A stretch of DNA of 64,000 nt, from positions 186,001 through 250,000 of the forward strand of contig CAUJDF010000070.1 in the NCBI GenBank assembly GCA_963169045.1. Direction: 5' to 3'. The stretch comes from Myxococcota bacterium (lineage in GTDB: Bacteria; Myxococcota_A; Bradymonadia; UBA7976; UBA1532). This document shows positions 1-10,800 of the stretch, piece after piece. A program made the translations under genes and the position numbers. Positions within the stretch are counted from its first letter, which is position 1. Each line of letters starts with the position of its first letter. A model generated the notes under the pieces. It had not been told where the DNA came from, ran no database searches, and was given only the letters and a program-made list of their open reading frames with translations.

Positions 1-3000
1 GATTCACGCAGGTGTCGCCGGCGGTGCAGGCGTTCCCGTCGTTGCAGGCGACCGCCAGATCTTCGGTCACGCACGCGCCCTCGACGCACCGCTCGCTCGT
101 GCACTGGTTGCCGTCGTCGCAAAGGACCGGCGCGCCGCCGCACACGCCGTCGTCGCAGCGGTCGTTGCGGGTGCACGCGTCGCCGTCGTCGCACGGGTCG
201 CTGTTGTCGGTGTGGATGCACTCGCCCTGCTCGGTGCAGTCATCGATCGTGCACGGGTTTTGATCGTCGCATCCGAGGCATGGCCAGCAGTTCGGGTAGC
301 CGCCGTGGCCCGGCACGCAGCTCTCGCAGCTGCGGCCGGCGAGGTTGACCTCGCACGCGCAGCTCGGGGCGTCGGCCGTGCCCACGCACGCGCCCTGGCC
401 GCTGCAGGGGTTCGCCGCACCGCCAGGGCACTCGCCGCAGGCGAAGCCGTCGCCCACGTAGCCCTCGTCGCACGTGCAGGCGAACGAGCCCGGCTGGTTG
501 TCGCACGCCGCGTTCGGATCGCACGGATCGTCGAGGCACTCGTCGACGTCGAGGCAGACCTCCCCGTCGCCCACGTAGTTCTCGTTGCACTCGCAGGTGT
601 ACGTCCCCGGCCGGTTGGTGCACGTCGCGTTCTCGTCGCACGGCGCGGCGGCGCACTCGTCGACGTCCTCGCACGCGATGCCGTCGCCGACGAAGCCGCG
701 CGGACAGGCGCGGAAGACCACCGTCAGGCCGGGCCGCCGCGCGACGACCGCGTCCTCCGCCGAGGCGAACTGCCAGTCGTCGGTGCCGCCGAAGTCAGAC
801 GCCAGGACCCAGCCGTAGTTGTCGGCGCCGGTGAGCCACGACACGACGCTCTCGGTCACGTCCAGCTCGACCGGCCGGTCGCTGCCGTTCACGACGGCGC
901 TGGCCGACGCGGTGTCGTCGGCCTCGAAGTCGTCGATCGCCACGCCGTCGCCGAGGCCGTTCCACGTGGCGTCGTCCTGCCACGGCATCAGCAGCGGGTA
1001 CACCGACGCGCCGTCGTCGCTCGCGCCGGTGATGAACAGCGTGAGCGTGGCCGACAGGATGCGCGCGTTCGGCGGGACCTGACCCGCCTCCCAGCCGAAC
1101 AGGTCGTCGAAGCGGACCAGGATCTGGCGCTCGTCCTCGGGCGGCTGGTCGCCGTCGACGACCAGCGTGGCCGACGTCCCGAAGCTCTCGTCGGGCCGGC
1201 CGGCGTGCACGTAGGTGTCGACCGTGCCGGCGAAGGCCCCCTCCCCGTCGCGGAAGGTGACCGTCGCGGGCTCCGGCTCGCAGGCGCCGCTCGTGGGCGC
1301 GCAGAACTCGCCGGCCGCGCACTGGTCGCCGTGCACGCAGCCCTGGCCCGCCTCGCAGCGGTCGGCCGTGCAAGCGAGGCCGTCGTCGCAGCTGGCCGGG
1401 GGGCCGCCGGCGCACGCGCGCTCGCGGCAGGTGTCCGCCGTCGTGCAGGGGTCGCCGTCGTCGCAGGCGTTGGTGTTGGCGGCGTACAGGCAGCCGGCCA
1501 CCGCGTCGCAGGCGTCGTCGGTGCAGACGTTGCCGTCGTCGCAGCGCACGTTCACCGGCGCGTGGGTGCACGCGTCACCCGCCTCGTCGCAGGCGTCCTC
1601 GGTGCAGGCGATGGCGTCGTCGCAGTCCGGCGCGACGCCCGGGCGGCACGTGCCCGTTCCGAGGTCGCACGTCTCGCGGCCGTTGCAGAACTGGCCGTCG
1701 CTGCACGCCGCGTCGTTCTGGCAGCCCTGGGGCGGCGGCAGGCACTGGCCGGTGGGGTTGCAGGCCGCGCCCCCGGGGCAGTTGACCGGGCCGCCGCACA
1801 CGCCGGCGGTACAGGTGTCGGGCGAGGTGCACGACTTGCCGTCGGCGCACGGCGTGCCGTTGGGCGCCGGTCCGTTGCCGCACGACCCGTCCGCGTTGCA
1901 GACGTCGGCCGTGCACGGGTTGCCGTCGTCGCAGTCGGCCGCGACGTCGCACACCACACAGCCCACGATCGCGGTCGCCTGACAGAGCTTGTTCACGCAC
2001 GTGTCGCGCGTGCAGGCGTTGCCGTCGTTGCAGTCGGCGTCGGCCGCGCAGACCGCGCCGTACGGGAAGCCGAGCCAGCCGATGCGACCGCCGTCCGGCC
2101 CCGCCGTGAGCGCCGGCGATCCCGGCGCCGGGTTGTAGTCGAAGCGGTTGCGGTCGATGAAGCGCGGATCCGCGGAGAAGTTGCCCGTGCCGCACCCGAG
2201 GTGCGCGGGGTTGCCGACGTCGGTGTAATCGACGGGCACGCCGCACGTGCTGAGGCTCGACGGCCAGATGATGCTCGCCCGCACCGACACGGGGTTGGTG
2301 ATCGGGTTGCCGCTGGCGATGGTGGCGTAGCTCGCCTCGGCGGTGCCGCGGATGCCGATCGGGCTGCCGAACATCAGGATGTTGTGCACCTCGGCGTGCC
2401 CGCCGGTCATGCTGATCGCCTTGTCGCGGATGTCCCAGACGATCGAGTGCTCGAGCCGGAAGTTCGAGTGGCTGTGGTCGATGCCGTCGTCGCCGCTGTC
2501 CTGGATGACGCAGCCGCGGATGAGCTGGTTCGAGGCGGCGCCGTCGACGTGGAGCAGGTCGCCGTCGAGGTTGTTGGCCTCGGGCGCGTGGCCGACCCAC
2601 GTCCACCAGCTGTCGAGGATGCGCAGCGTGTGGCCGTTGCCGAAGAACTCGCCGCCGATGCCGAGGCGCGAGACGAGCGACTTGCGGATGGTGTAGGTGC
2701 CCGTGCCCTGGCCCGAGAACGCCATGCCGGTGCTGTCCGCGAAGACGCTGCGGTCGACGGTCAGCGAGTGATTGTCGAAGATGGCGAAGATCGGCGGCCG
2801 CGGGTGCGAGACGACCGGGCCGTTGCCGGCGCCCGTCAGATATACGTGGCGGAAATTCGAGGTCCCCGCGCCACGTAGCTGGAAGCCGCGCCAGGCGTTC
2901 GCGTTCGACGCCGAGCCCTGCTGCGTCAGCGTCATCGCCAGCGGGCCGCGCTCCGAGAAGAAGTGGATGGGCCGGTCCTTCGTGCCGAGCGCGTGGATGC

Positions 3001-6000
3001 TGCCGTTGACCGTGAAGAGCGTGCCGTTGGCGAGCGCGCCGGTCGTGTTGACCTGGATCAGCGTCCCCGGGTGGATGGTCAGCGTGCTGCCCGCGGGCAC
3101 CGTCAGGTTCCCGGTGACGCGGATGTTGTCATCCGGGCCCCAGACCAGGTTGTTGCCGACGAGGTTGCCGGCCATGTCGCGGAAGACGGGGCTGCCGATC
3201 ACCTTGACCACGCGCGACGCGCTGAGGCCCTGCCAGGAGGCGGTGATCTCGATGTCGCCCGGCGCGAAGGCGGCGCCCTCGTTCAGCGTGAACGAGACGC
3301 TGCCCCAGCCGTTCATGAGCCGCACCGTGTTCGGCACGACCTGGTGCTGCGGATCGAACACCGTGCTCGTGATCGCAACCGGCGTCCGCGCCGGCAGGCG
3401 CACCACCGACAGCGTCGCCGGCTCGTCCCAGGCCTGGTAGTGCACCCGCCCGATGGGGTCGCTGATCGCGACGTCCACCGTCAGCGTCTTGTCGTTGATC
3501 ATCCGGGGCGGCGCCTTGAGCTCGACGTGGAGCTCCGCCGCCCCCGGCGGGTTGTAGAAGACCTCCGCCTGGATCGTCTGCTTCGTGTTGCCGGCGCGGT
3601 CCAGCGCGCGGACGGTCACCCGGTTGAGGCCCGGCGACACCGGCAGGTCATGGGACCACGTGCCCTGGAAGACGCTGAACGTGGCGCCGCGGCCGTTCAC
3701 CGTCACGTTGTGTGTGCCGGCCTGCTGGAGCTGGCCCTGCAGGCGGAACGTCGGCTGCTGGCCGTTGTAGACGAAGCGGGGCCCGCCCTCGAGCGTCAGC
3801 GAGTCGATCGTCTGGTTGCGCACGAAGGCGAGGCGGTTGGCGATCCAGTTCTTGAACTGCTGCTTCGTCTGGGGGTTCACGTCGCTGCCGCCGCCCGGGG
3901 CGAAGGCCGCGTCCGGCATGGCGTCGATGGCGCGGTTCATCGCCTCGATCGAGAACTCGTCGGCGGCGAAGTCCTCGATCGCCTTGACGAAGATCGGCGC
4001 GAACGCGTTGTGCCGCAGGAAGCGCGCCGCCGCCGGCACGTTCGTGCGCCAGATCGTCTCGTTGTCGCCGGTGATGGCGCTGTCGGTGTCCCACAACACG
4101 AGCTGGCTGCGCCCCGACAGACGGTCGGCGGGCAGCTGCGGGGTGCCGTAGTCCGGGTGCGGCGGGTTGGTCGGGTCGTCGGCGGGCGGGAAGTAGAGGA
4201 AGTAGTCGTCGCCCGTGTCGCGCCACAGACCGCCCTCGCGGTTGCCGAGCAGCGTCTGCAGCGCGAAGAACTGCGCCCACTGGTCCTCGTCGACGTGGGC
4301 CCGCACGTGCTCGACGTAGCGCTCGTCGGGCGTGTTGCTCAGCGCGTCGCACAGCGCGATGAGATCGCCCCAGAAGTCCTCGGTCTCGTTGTTGTACTTC
4401 TCGTAGCCGTTCTGCTCGTTCACATTGACGAAGTAGGTGGCCGGGTCGGTGCCTTCCCAGCGCAGGTTGGCGTCGTTGCGGCCGCGGTACAGGTTGCCCT
4501 CGGAGCTCGTCGTGCGCGGCGGGACGATCTCGCCGTTCTGAGAGTCGAGGAAGTCATTGTCGAGCCGCTCGACGACGGCGTGCAGGCCCCAGTAGCCGTT
4601 CCGGCCCTGGCAGCACGTGTCGTAGTTGATGCCCGTGTACCGCAGGTGCGCCCAGGCCGCGCGCGGAGCAGGCAGCCCGGCGCGGTTGAACAGCTCGTAG
4701 GCGAGGACCTGCGACATGGGACGGACGGCGTTGAGCTGGAGCGTCTCGATCGGAAAGCCCAGCGATGACCGCAGCTTGCGGTTCTTCGGGAACTTCACCT
4801 GATAGGAGCTGGGGATGGCGCTGAGGCTCGACTGACCGCGATAGCGCTCGACGACGTTGTAGAAGATGTTGCCCGCGTCGTCGATGAAGGTGGCATCGAA
4901 GGGCTGCTTGCGCGTGGGATAACCGACGAGCGCCTCCTGCCGCGCCTTGTTGTGGAGCGTCACGATCAGGTGATAGGTCGGCTCGTCCGCCGGCAGCACT
5001 TCGTCCGAGAACTTGCACAGATAGGTCTGCGAAGGCATGCCGTACTGGTCGGGGATGGCATGCCCCGCCGGCGCGATGGCCGTGCCCGCCCCATCGGTCG
5101 CCTGGACGTAGAAATCGAGCTGCCGTCCGTCGGGCAGGCCGGGCAGCGTCACGCCGTAGCGGCCGTCGCCGGCCTCGCCGTCGCCGTGCTGGCCGTCGTC
5201 GAACATCTGCGCGCCGACGTAGGGGATGGGCGGGTTGCGGTCCTCGCGGTACTGCAGCGTGACCGTGGGCGGCAGCACGCCGTCGTCGACCACCGTCGCG
5301 GTGATCGTCACCGCCTGGTTCCCGCGCGGGATGGCCGGCGTGTGGCGCGCGCCGAAGATCACCGGCGCCGGATTGTCGACGCGCATGCTGTTCGGGGCGC
5401 CCGGGGTGCCGTTCGGTCCGGCCGAGGGCCGCCACGCGCCGCCGCCTTCGTTCGGCAGCCGCGGGTTGACGAGCTCGAGCGACGGCCCGCCGCCGTCGGG
5501 CTCGTCCGGCCACTCGCCGTCGTCGTCGTAGATCACGCGGTCGATGCGGTGTCCGTAGGCGTCGGTGAGCTCGATCTCCTCGCCGCTGTTCGCCAGGTCG
5601 CCCGCCTCCCACGTCAGCACCGGCGAGCCGGCGGGAACGACGATCGCCGCCGCGAGGCGCCCGCCGTCCGCGGCCACGACGAGGAAGCCGCCGGCCCCGA
5701 TCTCGGTGCCCTCGGGGAAGATCAGGTCGATGCCTTCGGTGAACGACCAGCCGGAGAGGTCCACCGGGTCGGGCTCGGCGTTGTACAGCTCGACGAACTG
5801 CAGGCCGGCGCCGTCGCCGGCCGGGTTGTAGTGGACCTCGTTGATCACGACCTGCGGCAGACCGGCGAAGTACTGCCACTCGTCGCCGGCGAAGGGCGTC
5901 CCCGTCGCGCTCTCGATGGCGCCGGCGGCGAGCAGGACCTCGACGATGCCGGTGTCGGGGGCGTCCACGGTGAAGACGTAGGGGCCGGCGCCCTCGCCGC

Positions 6001-7540
6001 GCACCTCGAGCGCGGGCACGGCGACGCCGCCCGGCTCGCCGACGGTGAGCGCGTCCGCCGTGACGCCGACGACGGGCTCCGAGAAGGTCACCGTGATCTC
6101 GTGGAGGTCGACGACGAGCGAGCCGCGAACCGGCGCCTCGCGGGCGACGGCCGGCGCGCCGGCGAAGGTGCTGTTGGCGGCGCCCGGGGTGCCGTTCGCG
6201 CCCTGCGAAGCGCGCCAGGCGCGCCCCTGGGCGTTGTCCATGCCCGGGTTGACGAGCTCCATGCTCGGGCCGTTGCCGTCGGGGCCGTCGGCGCCGTCGG
6301 GCCAGGGCGCCGCGTCGTCGTACTCGATGCGATCGACGACCGTGCCGTTCACGTCCACGAGCGCGATGGGCTCGCCGCTGTTGGCCAGGTTGTCGTTGAG
6401 CCCCGCGGCGTGCGCCCCGCGATAGCCCGTGGCCGCCTCGAGGCCCGCCGGGTCCCGCGCGCAGACGGCGAAGCCGCCCGGCGCGAGGATCGTGCCCGCC
6501 GGCAGCAGGCAGCCGGGGCTGGCGTACTCGATGAGGCGCCAGCCGGAGACGTCCACCGGCTCGGCGCCGGCGTTGAGGATCTCGACGAACTCCTCGGCGT
6601 CGGTGGCCGACACCGGGTTGTAGTGCACCTCGTTGATCACGACGTTCGGGACCGAGAGCGGGAACAGCCACGCGTCGCCGGCGAAGGCGTTGCCGCGCGC
6701 GTCCCGGGTGGCGCCCGCCGCGAGGGTCACCGGCGCCGGGTTCGAGCGCGGCGCGGGGAAGCCGCTGAACACCCACGGACCGGCCCCCTCGCCACCCACG
6801 CACGTCGGGCAGGCGACGGCGGTGGCGGCGGCGCCGTCCACGACGAGGTCGCCCGCGGCGACGCCCGACACGGGCGAAGAGAAGGTCACCGCGATCTCGG
6901 CGAGGCCGTCGACGACCGAGCCGCGCGCCGGCGTCTCGCTCAGGACGACCGGCGCCTCGGTGTAGGCGCCGTTGCGCGCGCCCGGGGTGCCGTTCACCGC
7001 CGGCGAGGCGCGCCACGCGAGCGGAGACGCATTGTCGTAGGCGGGGTTGGTCAGCTCGAGCGAGGCGCCCGCGCCATCGGCGCCCGCGGGCCACAGCCCC
7101 GCGTCGTCGTAGGTGACCTCGTCGAGGACCGTCTGCGCCCCGTCCACGAGGCGGATCGTCTCGCCGCCGTTCGCGAGGACGCCGCTCGTCCACTGGAAGA
7201 CGCCGACGCCGGCAGGGATCGCGGGGCCGCGCTGCCGCAAAAACGCCGCGTTCTGCGCGACGACCAGGTACTGCCCGGCGGCGAGCACCGTGCCGGGCGG
7301 GAACGAGAACGTCACGCCGTCAGCGAAGCTCGCCCCCGACAGGTCGACCGCCCCCGGCCCGTCGTTGTGCAGCTCGATGAACTGCAGGTCCTCCGCGTCT
7401 TCGCCCTGTTGGATGGCGGCGTTCGACGGGTGGTACAGGACCTCGTTGATCACCACCCGGGACCACCCGGTCCCGGCCAGCAGAAGCCCCCCCACCACGA
7501 CGACCATGGCCGTCGCGTGCCGGATCGCAGTCGACCTCAT
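1..7540 (-). CDS. Giant secreted multi-domain protein: LTD x3, CotH-like, beta-helix, DNRLRE-like, EGF and Cys repeats (partial)
   Basis: An uninterrupted frame runs leftward from ATG at 7540 to the window edge (2,513 codons, no stop), so the C-terminus lies outside. A signal peptide (about 1-25, with a VVVVGGLLLAG core) is followed by three lamin-tail domains, each opening with VVINEV (about 27, 299 and 562), separated by Ig-like segments. A CotH-kinase-like region (about 850-1250) has YRGQSS, RLDNDFL and WDTDSAITGDN. Then come an Ig-like segment, a parallel beta-helix (about 1460-1820), CDDGNxCT-type Cys repeats (about 1830-2085), a DNRLRE-like domain (about 2090-2275) and two calcium-binding-type EGF modules with DVDEC (about 2274-2375), then more Cys repeats. 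GGAGGGGG precedes the ATG. The assembly suggests a cell-surface or matrix protein; kinase activity is not established. Domain calls are from motif reading only. Confidence 0.9.
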   Translation of the reverse strand, partial: MRSTAIRHATAMVVVVGGLLLAGTGWSRVVINEVLYHPSNAAIQQGEDAEDLQFIELHNDGPGAVDLSGASFADGVTFSFPPGTVLAAGQYLVVAQNAAFLRQRGPAIPAGVGVFQWTSGVLANGGETIRLVDGAQTVLDEVTYDDAGLWPAGADGAGASLELTNPAYDNASPLAWRASPAVNGTPGARNGAYTEAPVVLSETPARGSVVDGLAEIAVTFSSPVSGVAAGDLVVDGAAATAVACPTCVGGEGAGPWVFSGFPAPRSNPAPVTLAAGATRDARGNAFAGDAWLFPLSVPNVVINEVHYNPVSATDAEEFVEILNAGAEPVDVSGWRLIEYASPGCLLPAGTILAPGGFAVCARDPAGLEAATGYRGAHAAGLNDNLANSGEPIALVDVNGTVVDRIEYDDAAPWPDGADGPDGNGPSMELVNPGMDNAQGRAWRASQGANGTPGAANSTFAGAPAVAREAPVRGSLVVDLHEITVTFSEPVVGVTADALTVGEPGGVAVPALEVRGEGAGPYVFTVDAPDTGIVEVLLAAGAIESATGTPFAGDEWQYFAGLPQVVINEVHYNPAGDGAGLQFVELYNAEPDPVDLSGWSFTEGIDLIFPEGTEIGAGGFLVVAADGGRLAAAIVVPAGSPVLTWEAGDLANSGEEIELTDAYGHRIDRVIYDDDGEWPDEPDGGGPSLELVNPRLPNEGGGAWRPSAGPNGTPGAPNSMRVDNPAPVIFGARHTPAIPRGNQAVTITATVVDDGVLPPTVTLQYREDRNPPIPYVGAQMFDDGQHGDGEAGDGRYGVTLPGLPDGRQLDFYVQATDGAGTAIAPAGHAIPDQYGMPSQTYLCKFSDEVLPADEPTYHLIVTLHNKARQEALVGYPTRKQPFDATFIDDAGNIFYNVVERYRGQSSLSAIPSSYQVKFPKNRKLRSSLGFPIETLQLNAVRPMSQVLAYELFNRAGLPAPRAAWAHLRYTGINYDTCCQGRNGYWGLHAVVERLDNDFLDSQNGEIVPPRTTSSEGNLYRGRNDANLRWEGTDPATYFVNVNEQNGYEKYNNETEDFWGDLIALCDALSNTPDERYVEHVRAHVDEDQWAQFFALQTLLGNREGGLWRDTGDDYFLYFPPADDPTNPPHPDYGTPQLPADRLSGRSQLVLWDTDSAITGDNETIWRTNVPAAARFLRHNAFAPIFVKAIEDFAADEFSIEAMNRAIDAMPDAAFAPGGGSDVNPQTKQQFKNWIANRLAFVRNQTIDSLTLEGGPRFVYNGQQPTFRLQGQLQQAGTHNVTVNGRGATFSVFQGTWSHDLPVSPGLNRVTVRALDRAGNTKQTIQAEVFYNPPGAAELHVELKAPPRMINDKTLTVDVAISDPIGRVHYQAWDEPATLSVVRLPARTPVAITSTVFDPQHQVVPNTVRLMNGWGSVSFTLNEGAAFAPGDIEITASWQGLSASRVVKVIGSPVFRDMAGNLVGNNLVWGPDDNIRVTGNLTVPAGSTLTIHPGTLIQVNTTGALANGTLFTVNGSIHALGTKDRPIHFFSERGPLAMTLTQQGSASNANAWRGFQLRGAGTSNFRHVYLTGAGNGPVVSHPRPPIFAIFDNHSLTVDRSVFADSTGMAFSGQGTGTYTIRKSLVSRLGIGGEFFGNGHTLRILDSWWTWVGHAPEANNLDGDLLHVDGAASNQLIRGCVIQDSGDDGIDHSHSNFRLEHSIVWDIRDKAISMTGGHAEVHNILMFGSPIGIRGTAEASYATIASGNPITNPVSVRASIIWPSSLSTCGVPVDYTDVGNPAHLGCGTGNFSADPRFIDRNRFDYNPAPGSPALTAGPDGGRIGWLGFPYGAVCAADADCNDGNACTRDTCVNKLCQATAIVGCVVCDVAADCDDGNPCTADVCNADGSCGNGPAPNGTPCADGKSCTSPDTCTAGVCGGPVNCPGGAACNPTGQCLPPPQGCQNDAACSDGQFCNGRETCDLGTGTCRPGVAPDCDDAIACTEDACDEAGDACTHAPVNVRCDDGNVCTDDACDAVAGCLYAANTNACDDGDPCTTADTCRERACAGGPPASCDDGLACTADRCEAGQGCVHGDQCAAGEFCAPTSGACEPEPATVTFRDGEGAFAGTVDTYVHAGRPDESFGTSATLVVDGDQPPEDERQILVRFDDLFGWEAGQVPPNARILSATLTLFITGASDDGASVYPLLMPWQDDATWNGLGDGVAIDDFEADDTASASAVVNGSDRPVELDVTESVVSWLTGADNYGWVLASDFGGTDDWQFASAEDAVVARRPGLTVVFRACPRGFVGDGIACEDVDECAAAPCDENATCTNRPGTYTCECNENYVGDGEVCLDVDECLDDPCDPNAACDNQPGSFACTCDEGYVGDGFACGECPGGAANPCSGQGACVGTADAPSCACEVNLAGRSCESCVPGHGGYPNCWPCLGCDDQNPCTIDDCTEQGECIHTDNSDPCDDGDACTRNDRCDDGVCGGAPVLCDDGNQCTSERCVEGACVTEDLAVACNDGNACTAGDTCVN

Positions 7541-7567
7541 CGAGCGCCCCCTCCGAACGACAGCCCG

Positions 7568-7597
7568 ATTGTACGTTTACACCGCCGCTCGAGTCGA
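7568..7597 (-). promoter_or_regulatory. Candidate vegetative promoter of the giant leftward gene
   Basis: On the minus strand TCGACT (7597-7592) is followed by an 18-nt spacer and TACAAT (7573-7568), a 5/6 match to TATAAT. This places a start near 7561, about 20 nt before the ATG at 7540. Position and spacing fit a sigma-70-like promoter. No comparably clear promoter was found for the divergent gene at 7806. Confidence 0.5.
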
Positions 7598-7805
7598 ATC
7601 CCCGATGCCGGAAACCTCCCAACTCGGGCCGTCGCGGCTCGAATTCCGACGGGGCGCCCGCGACCCGGACCGCCAGCGATTCCAAGCTCTTCGAAATTTT
7701 GCGTTGCTACATACGTAGATTTGCCCAACCCTGTACCGACATTTCGTCAATCGTGCCCTCAGTACAGGTCATGTCCGGGGGCGAGGCAGGGGGGGAGATT
7801 CCGCG

Positions 7806-10800
7806 ATGAGGACCGAGAGGCTTCTGTTACCAGCGCTGGCCGTGGCGGCGATCACGAGCGCCGCCGCGGGCGAGGCGCGGGCCGATTCGATCACGTTCGA
7901 GATCCTGCAGGCGGACTGCGGCACGAGCCGGTTCGAGCTCGTGGTCAACGGCACCGTGATCGACACCGTCGACGGCGTGTACGGCTGTAACTGCAACGCG
8001 TCGCCGCAGACGCACACGTACAACGACGCGGCGACGCTGGCGCTGCTGAACGGCACCTGCGAGGTCCTCGCCATCAACGAGGTGGCCGGGAGCTACTCCG
8101 CGCTCGCCCAGGTGCGCGCGACCATCGACCGCGCCGGCACGCTCACGAACAGCTGCCTCTTCGACGGGCGGCCGAACAGCGGCGGCGACTGCACCCCGCG
8201 CGACCTCTGCAGCGGGCTGTCGTACACCTTCAACGCCGGCCACGCGGACAACGCGGGCGACGGCGACAACGACGGCATCGCCGGGGGCGGCGTCGGCCCG
8301 GGCTGCGGCGCCGTCTCCGACAACTGTCTCACGGTGGCCAACCCCGGCCAGCAGAACGCCGACGGCGACGCCGCGGGCGACGCCTGCGACAACTGTCCGG
8401 CGGTCGTCAACGACGACCAGGCCAACCTCGACGGCGACGCCGAGGGCGACGCCTGCGACGCCGATCCCGACGGCGACGGCGTCATCGCCGGCGATTGCGG
8501 GCCGATGAACGGCGGCACCTACCCCGGCGCGAACGAGCTCTGCGGCGACGGCCAGGACAACGACTGCGATGGCCAGGTCGACGAAGCCGGCTGCCTCAAT
8601 CCGTTCCCCGAGGACGTCAACGCCGCCATCGACGACGGCCTCGACTACTTCCGCAACAACAACTCGTTCGGCGGGACGTGCGGGCGGGCGGCGGGCCTGG
8701 CCGGCCTCGCGCTGCTCGAGAAGCGCGAGAGCGCCGACTTCGGCGCGCCCATCGTCGGCTACAACGGGTCGACGGTCGACGACAAGACCCGCCTGCGCGC
8801 CTCCGCGCAGTACGTCATCGACACCCTCACCAACGAGGCCTTCTACGCGTACAGCTACGGCGCCAGCCTGATGTTCCTGTCGCTGTACGCGCGCACCGGC
8901 GGCCCCGACGTGGGCACCGTGCGCACGCTGCATCAGGCGATGGAGCGCCTGACCGATCTGACGACGAGCTCCGCCTGCAACGGCGGCAACGACGACGGCT
9001 TCTGGGGCTACTCCGGCTGCGGCGGCGACTCGTCGACGACGCAGTTCGCGGCCGGCGGCCTCTCGGCGGCGCGCGGCTACTTCCTGTCGGTCGGCGACAA
9101 CGCGCGCGTCGCAGCCATCGACGCCGTGCTCGACCGCACCGCGGCGACCTACAGCCGCCTGCAGGCCCAGAGCGCCGACAGTCGCCCCGGCCGCGGCTTC
9201 GGCTACCAGACGGCGGGCTACGCGCCCTCGTACCAGCAGACGGCTTCGGCGCTCTTCGTGCAGCTGCTCGCCGGCTCGACGCTGGCCGACAGCGGTCCGG
9301 CCGATGCCATGCGCTGGATGATCGAGCGCTACAACTACACGACGATCGCCGCCCATCAGAACTCGTGGGGCACCTCCTACTACTACTACCTGTTCCACTC
9401 CTCGAAGGCCTACGGCCTCATCGAGGAGACGCAGCAGGCGCCCGCCGCCGACGGCGCGCACCCGGACGTGCTCGGCACGCTCGCGCCGAACGCGCCGCGC
9501 CAGGCGCACCGCAACCCGCTGGTCGACCCGCGTCCTGCCGCCCGCGGCGCCGGCGCCTCGGGCTACTACGCCAACGAGCAGCCCCGCTGGTACTACGACT
9601 ACGCGTACATGCTGATGACGCAGCAGCAGGCCGACGGCCGGTTCGCTTCGCCCGGAGGCGGGTGGGAGAGCTGCTCCGAGCAGGCGTATGCCATCCTCGT
9701 CCTGCAGCGGTCGATCGCCGGCGCCTGTGTCGACAGCGACGGCGACGGCGTGTGCAGCTCCGACGACAATTGCCCGAACACGCCGAACGCCAACCAGGCC
9801 GACCGCGACGGCGACCACGTCGGCGACGTCTGCGACAACTGCGTCGCGACGCCCAACCACGACCAGGCCAACGGCGACGCCGACGCGCTCGGCAACGCCT
9901 GCGACAACTGCGACGCCGTCGCCAACGCCGACCAGATCGACGCCGACGTCGATGGCGTCGGCGACGTCTGCGACAACTGCCCCGACCACGAGAACCCCGA
10001 TCAGACCGACGCGCAGGGCGATGGCATCGGCGATGCCTGCCAGTGCCAGGTGCTCGGCTGCGAGCCGCTCGCCAACGGCTGCCTCGACAACGTGTGCAAC
10101 GAACAGAGCGGCCAGTGCGAGCCGCAGTTCAACACCGCGCCGTGCAACGACGGCAACGCCTGCACGCAGACCGACACGTGCAACGCCGGCGCCTGCGTCG
10201 GCGCCAACCCGGTCGTCTGCACCGCCAGCGACCAGTGCCACGACGCCGGCACCTGCGATCCGGGCACCGGCACCTGCAGCAACCCGGCGAAGGCCGACGG
10301 CACCGCCTGCAGCGACGGCAACGCCTGCACGCAGACCGATGCGTGCAGCGCCGGCGCCTGCGTCGGCGCCAACCCGGTGGTGTGCACCGCCAGCGACCAG
10401 TGCCACGACGCCGGCACCTGCGATCCCGGCACCGGTACCTGCAGCAACCCGGCGAAGGCCGACGGCACCGCCTGCAGCGACGGCGACGCCTGCACGCAGA
10501 CCGACGCGTGCAACGCCGGCGCCTGCGTCGGCGCCAACCCGGTCGTGTGCACCGCCAGCGACCAGTGCCACGACGCCGGCACCTGCGATCCGGGCACCGG
10601 CACCTGCAGCAATCCGGCGAAGGCCGACGGCACGACCTGCAACGACGGCAACCTGTGCACGCAGACCGACACGTGCAGCGCCGGCGCCTGCGTCGGCGAC
10701 AACCCCGTGTTCTGCACTGCGCTCGACCAGTGCCACGACGCCGGCACCTGCGATCCGGGCACCGGCGCTTGCAGCAACCCGGCGAAGGCCGACGGCACCG

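Noticed and set aside
212-2878. Long rightward open frame across the leftward giant gene
   Set aside because: It is Arg/Ala/Val-rich antisense sequence; the opposite strand has coherent domains over the same bases.
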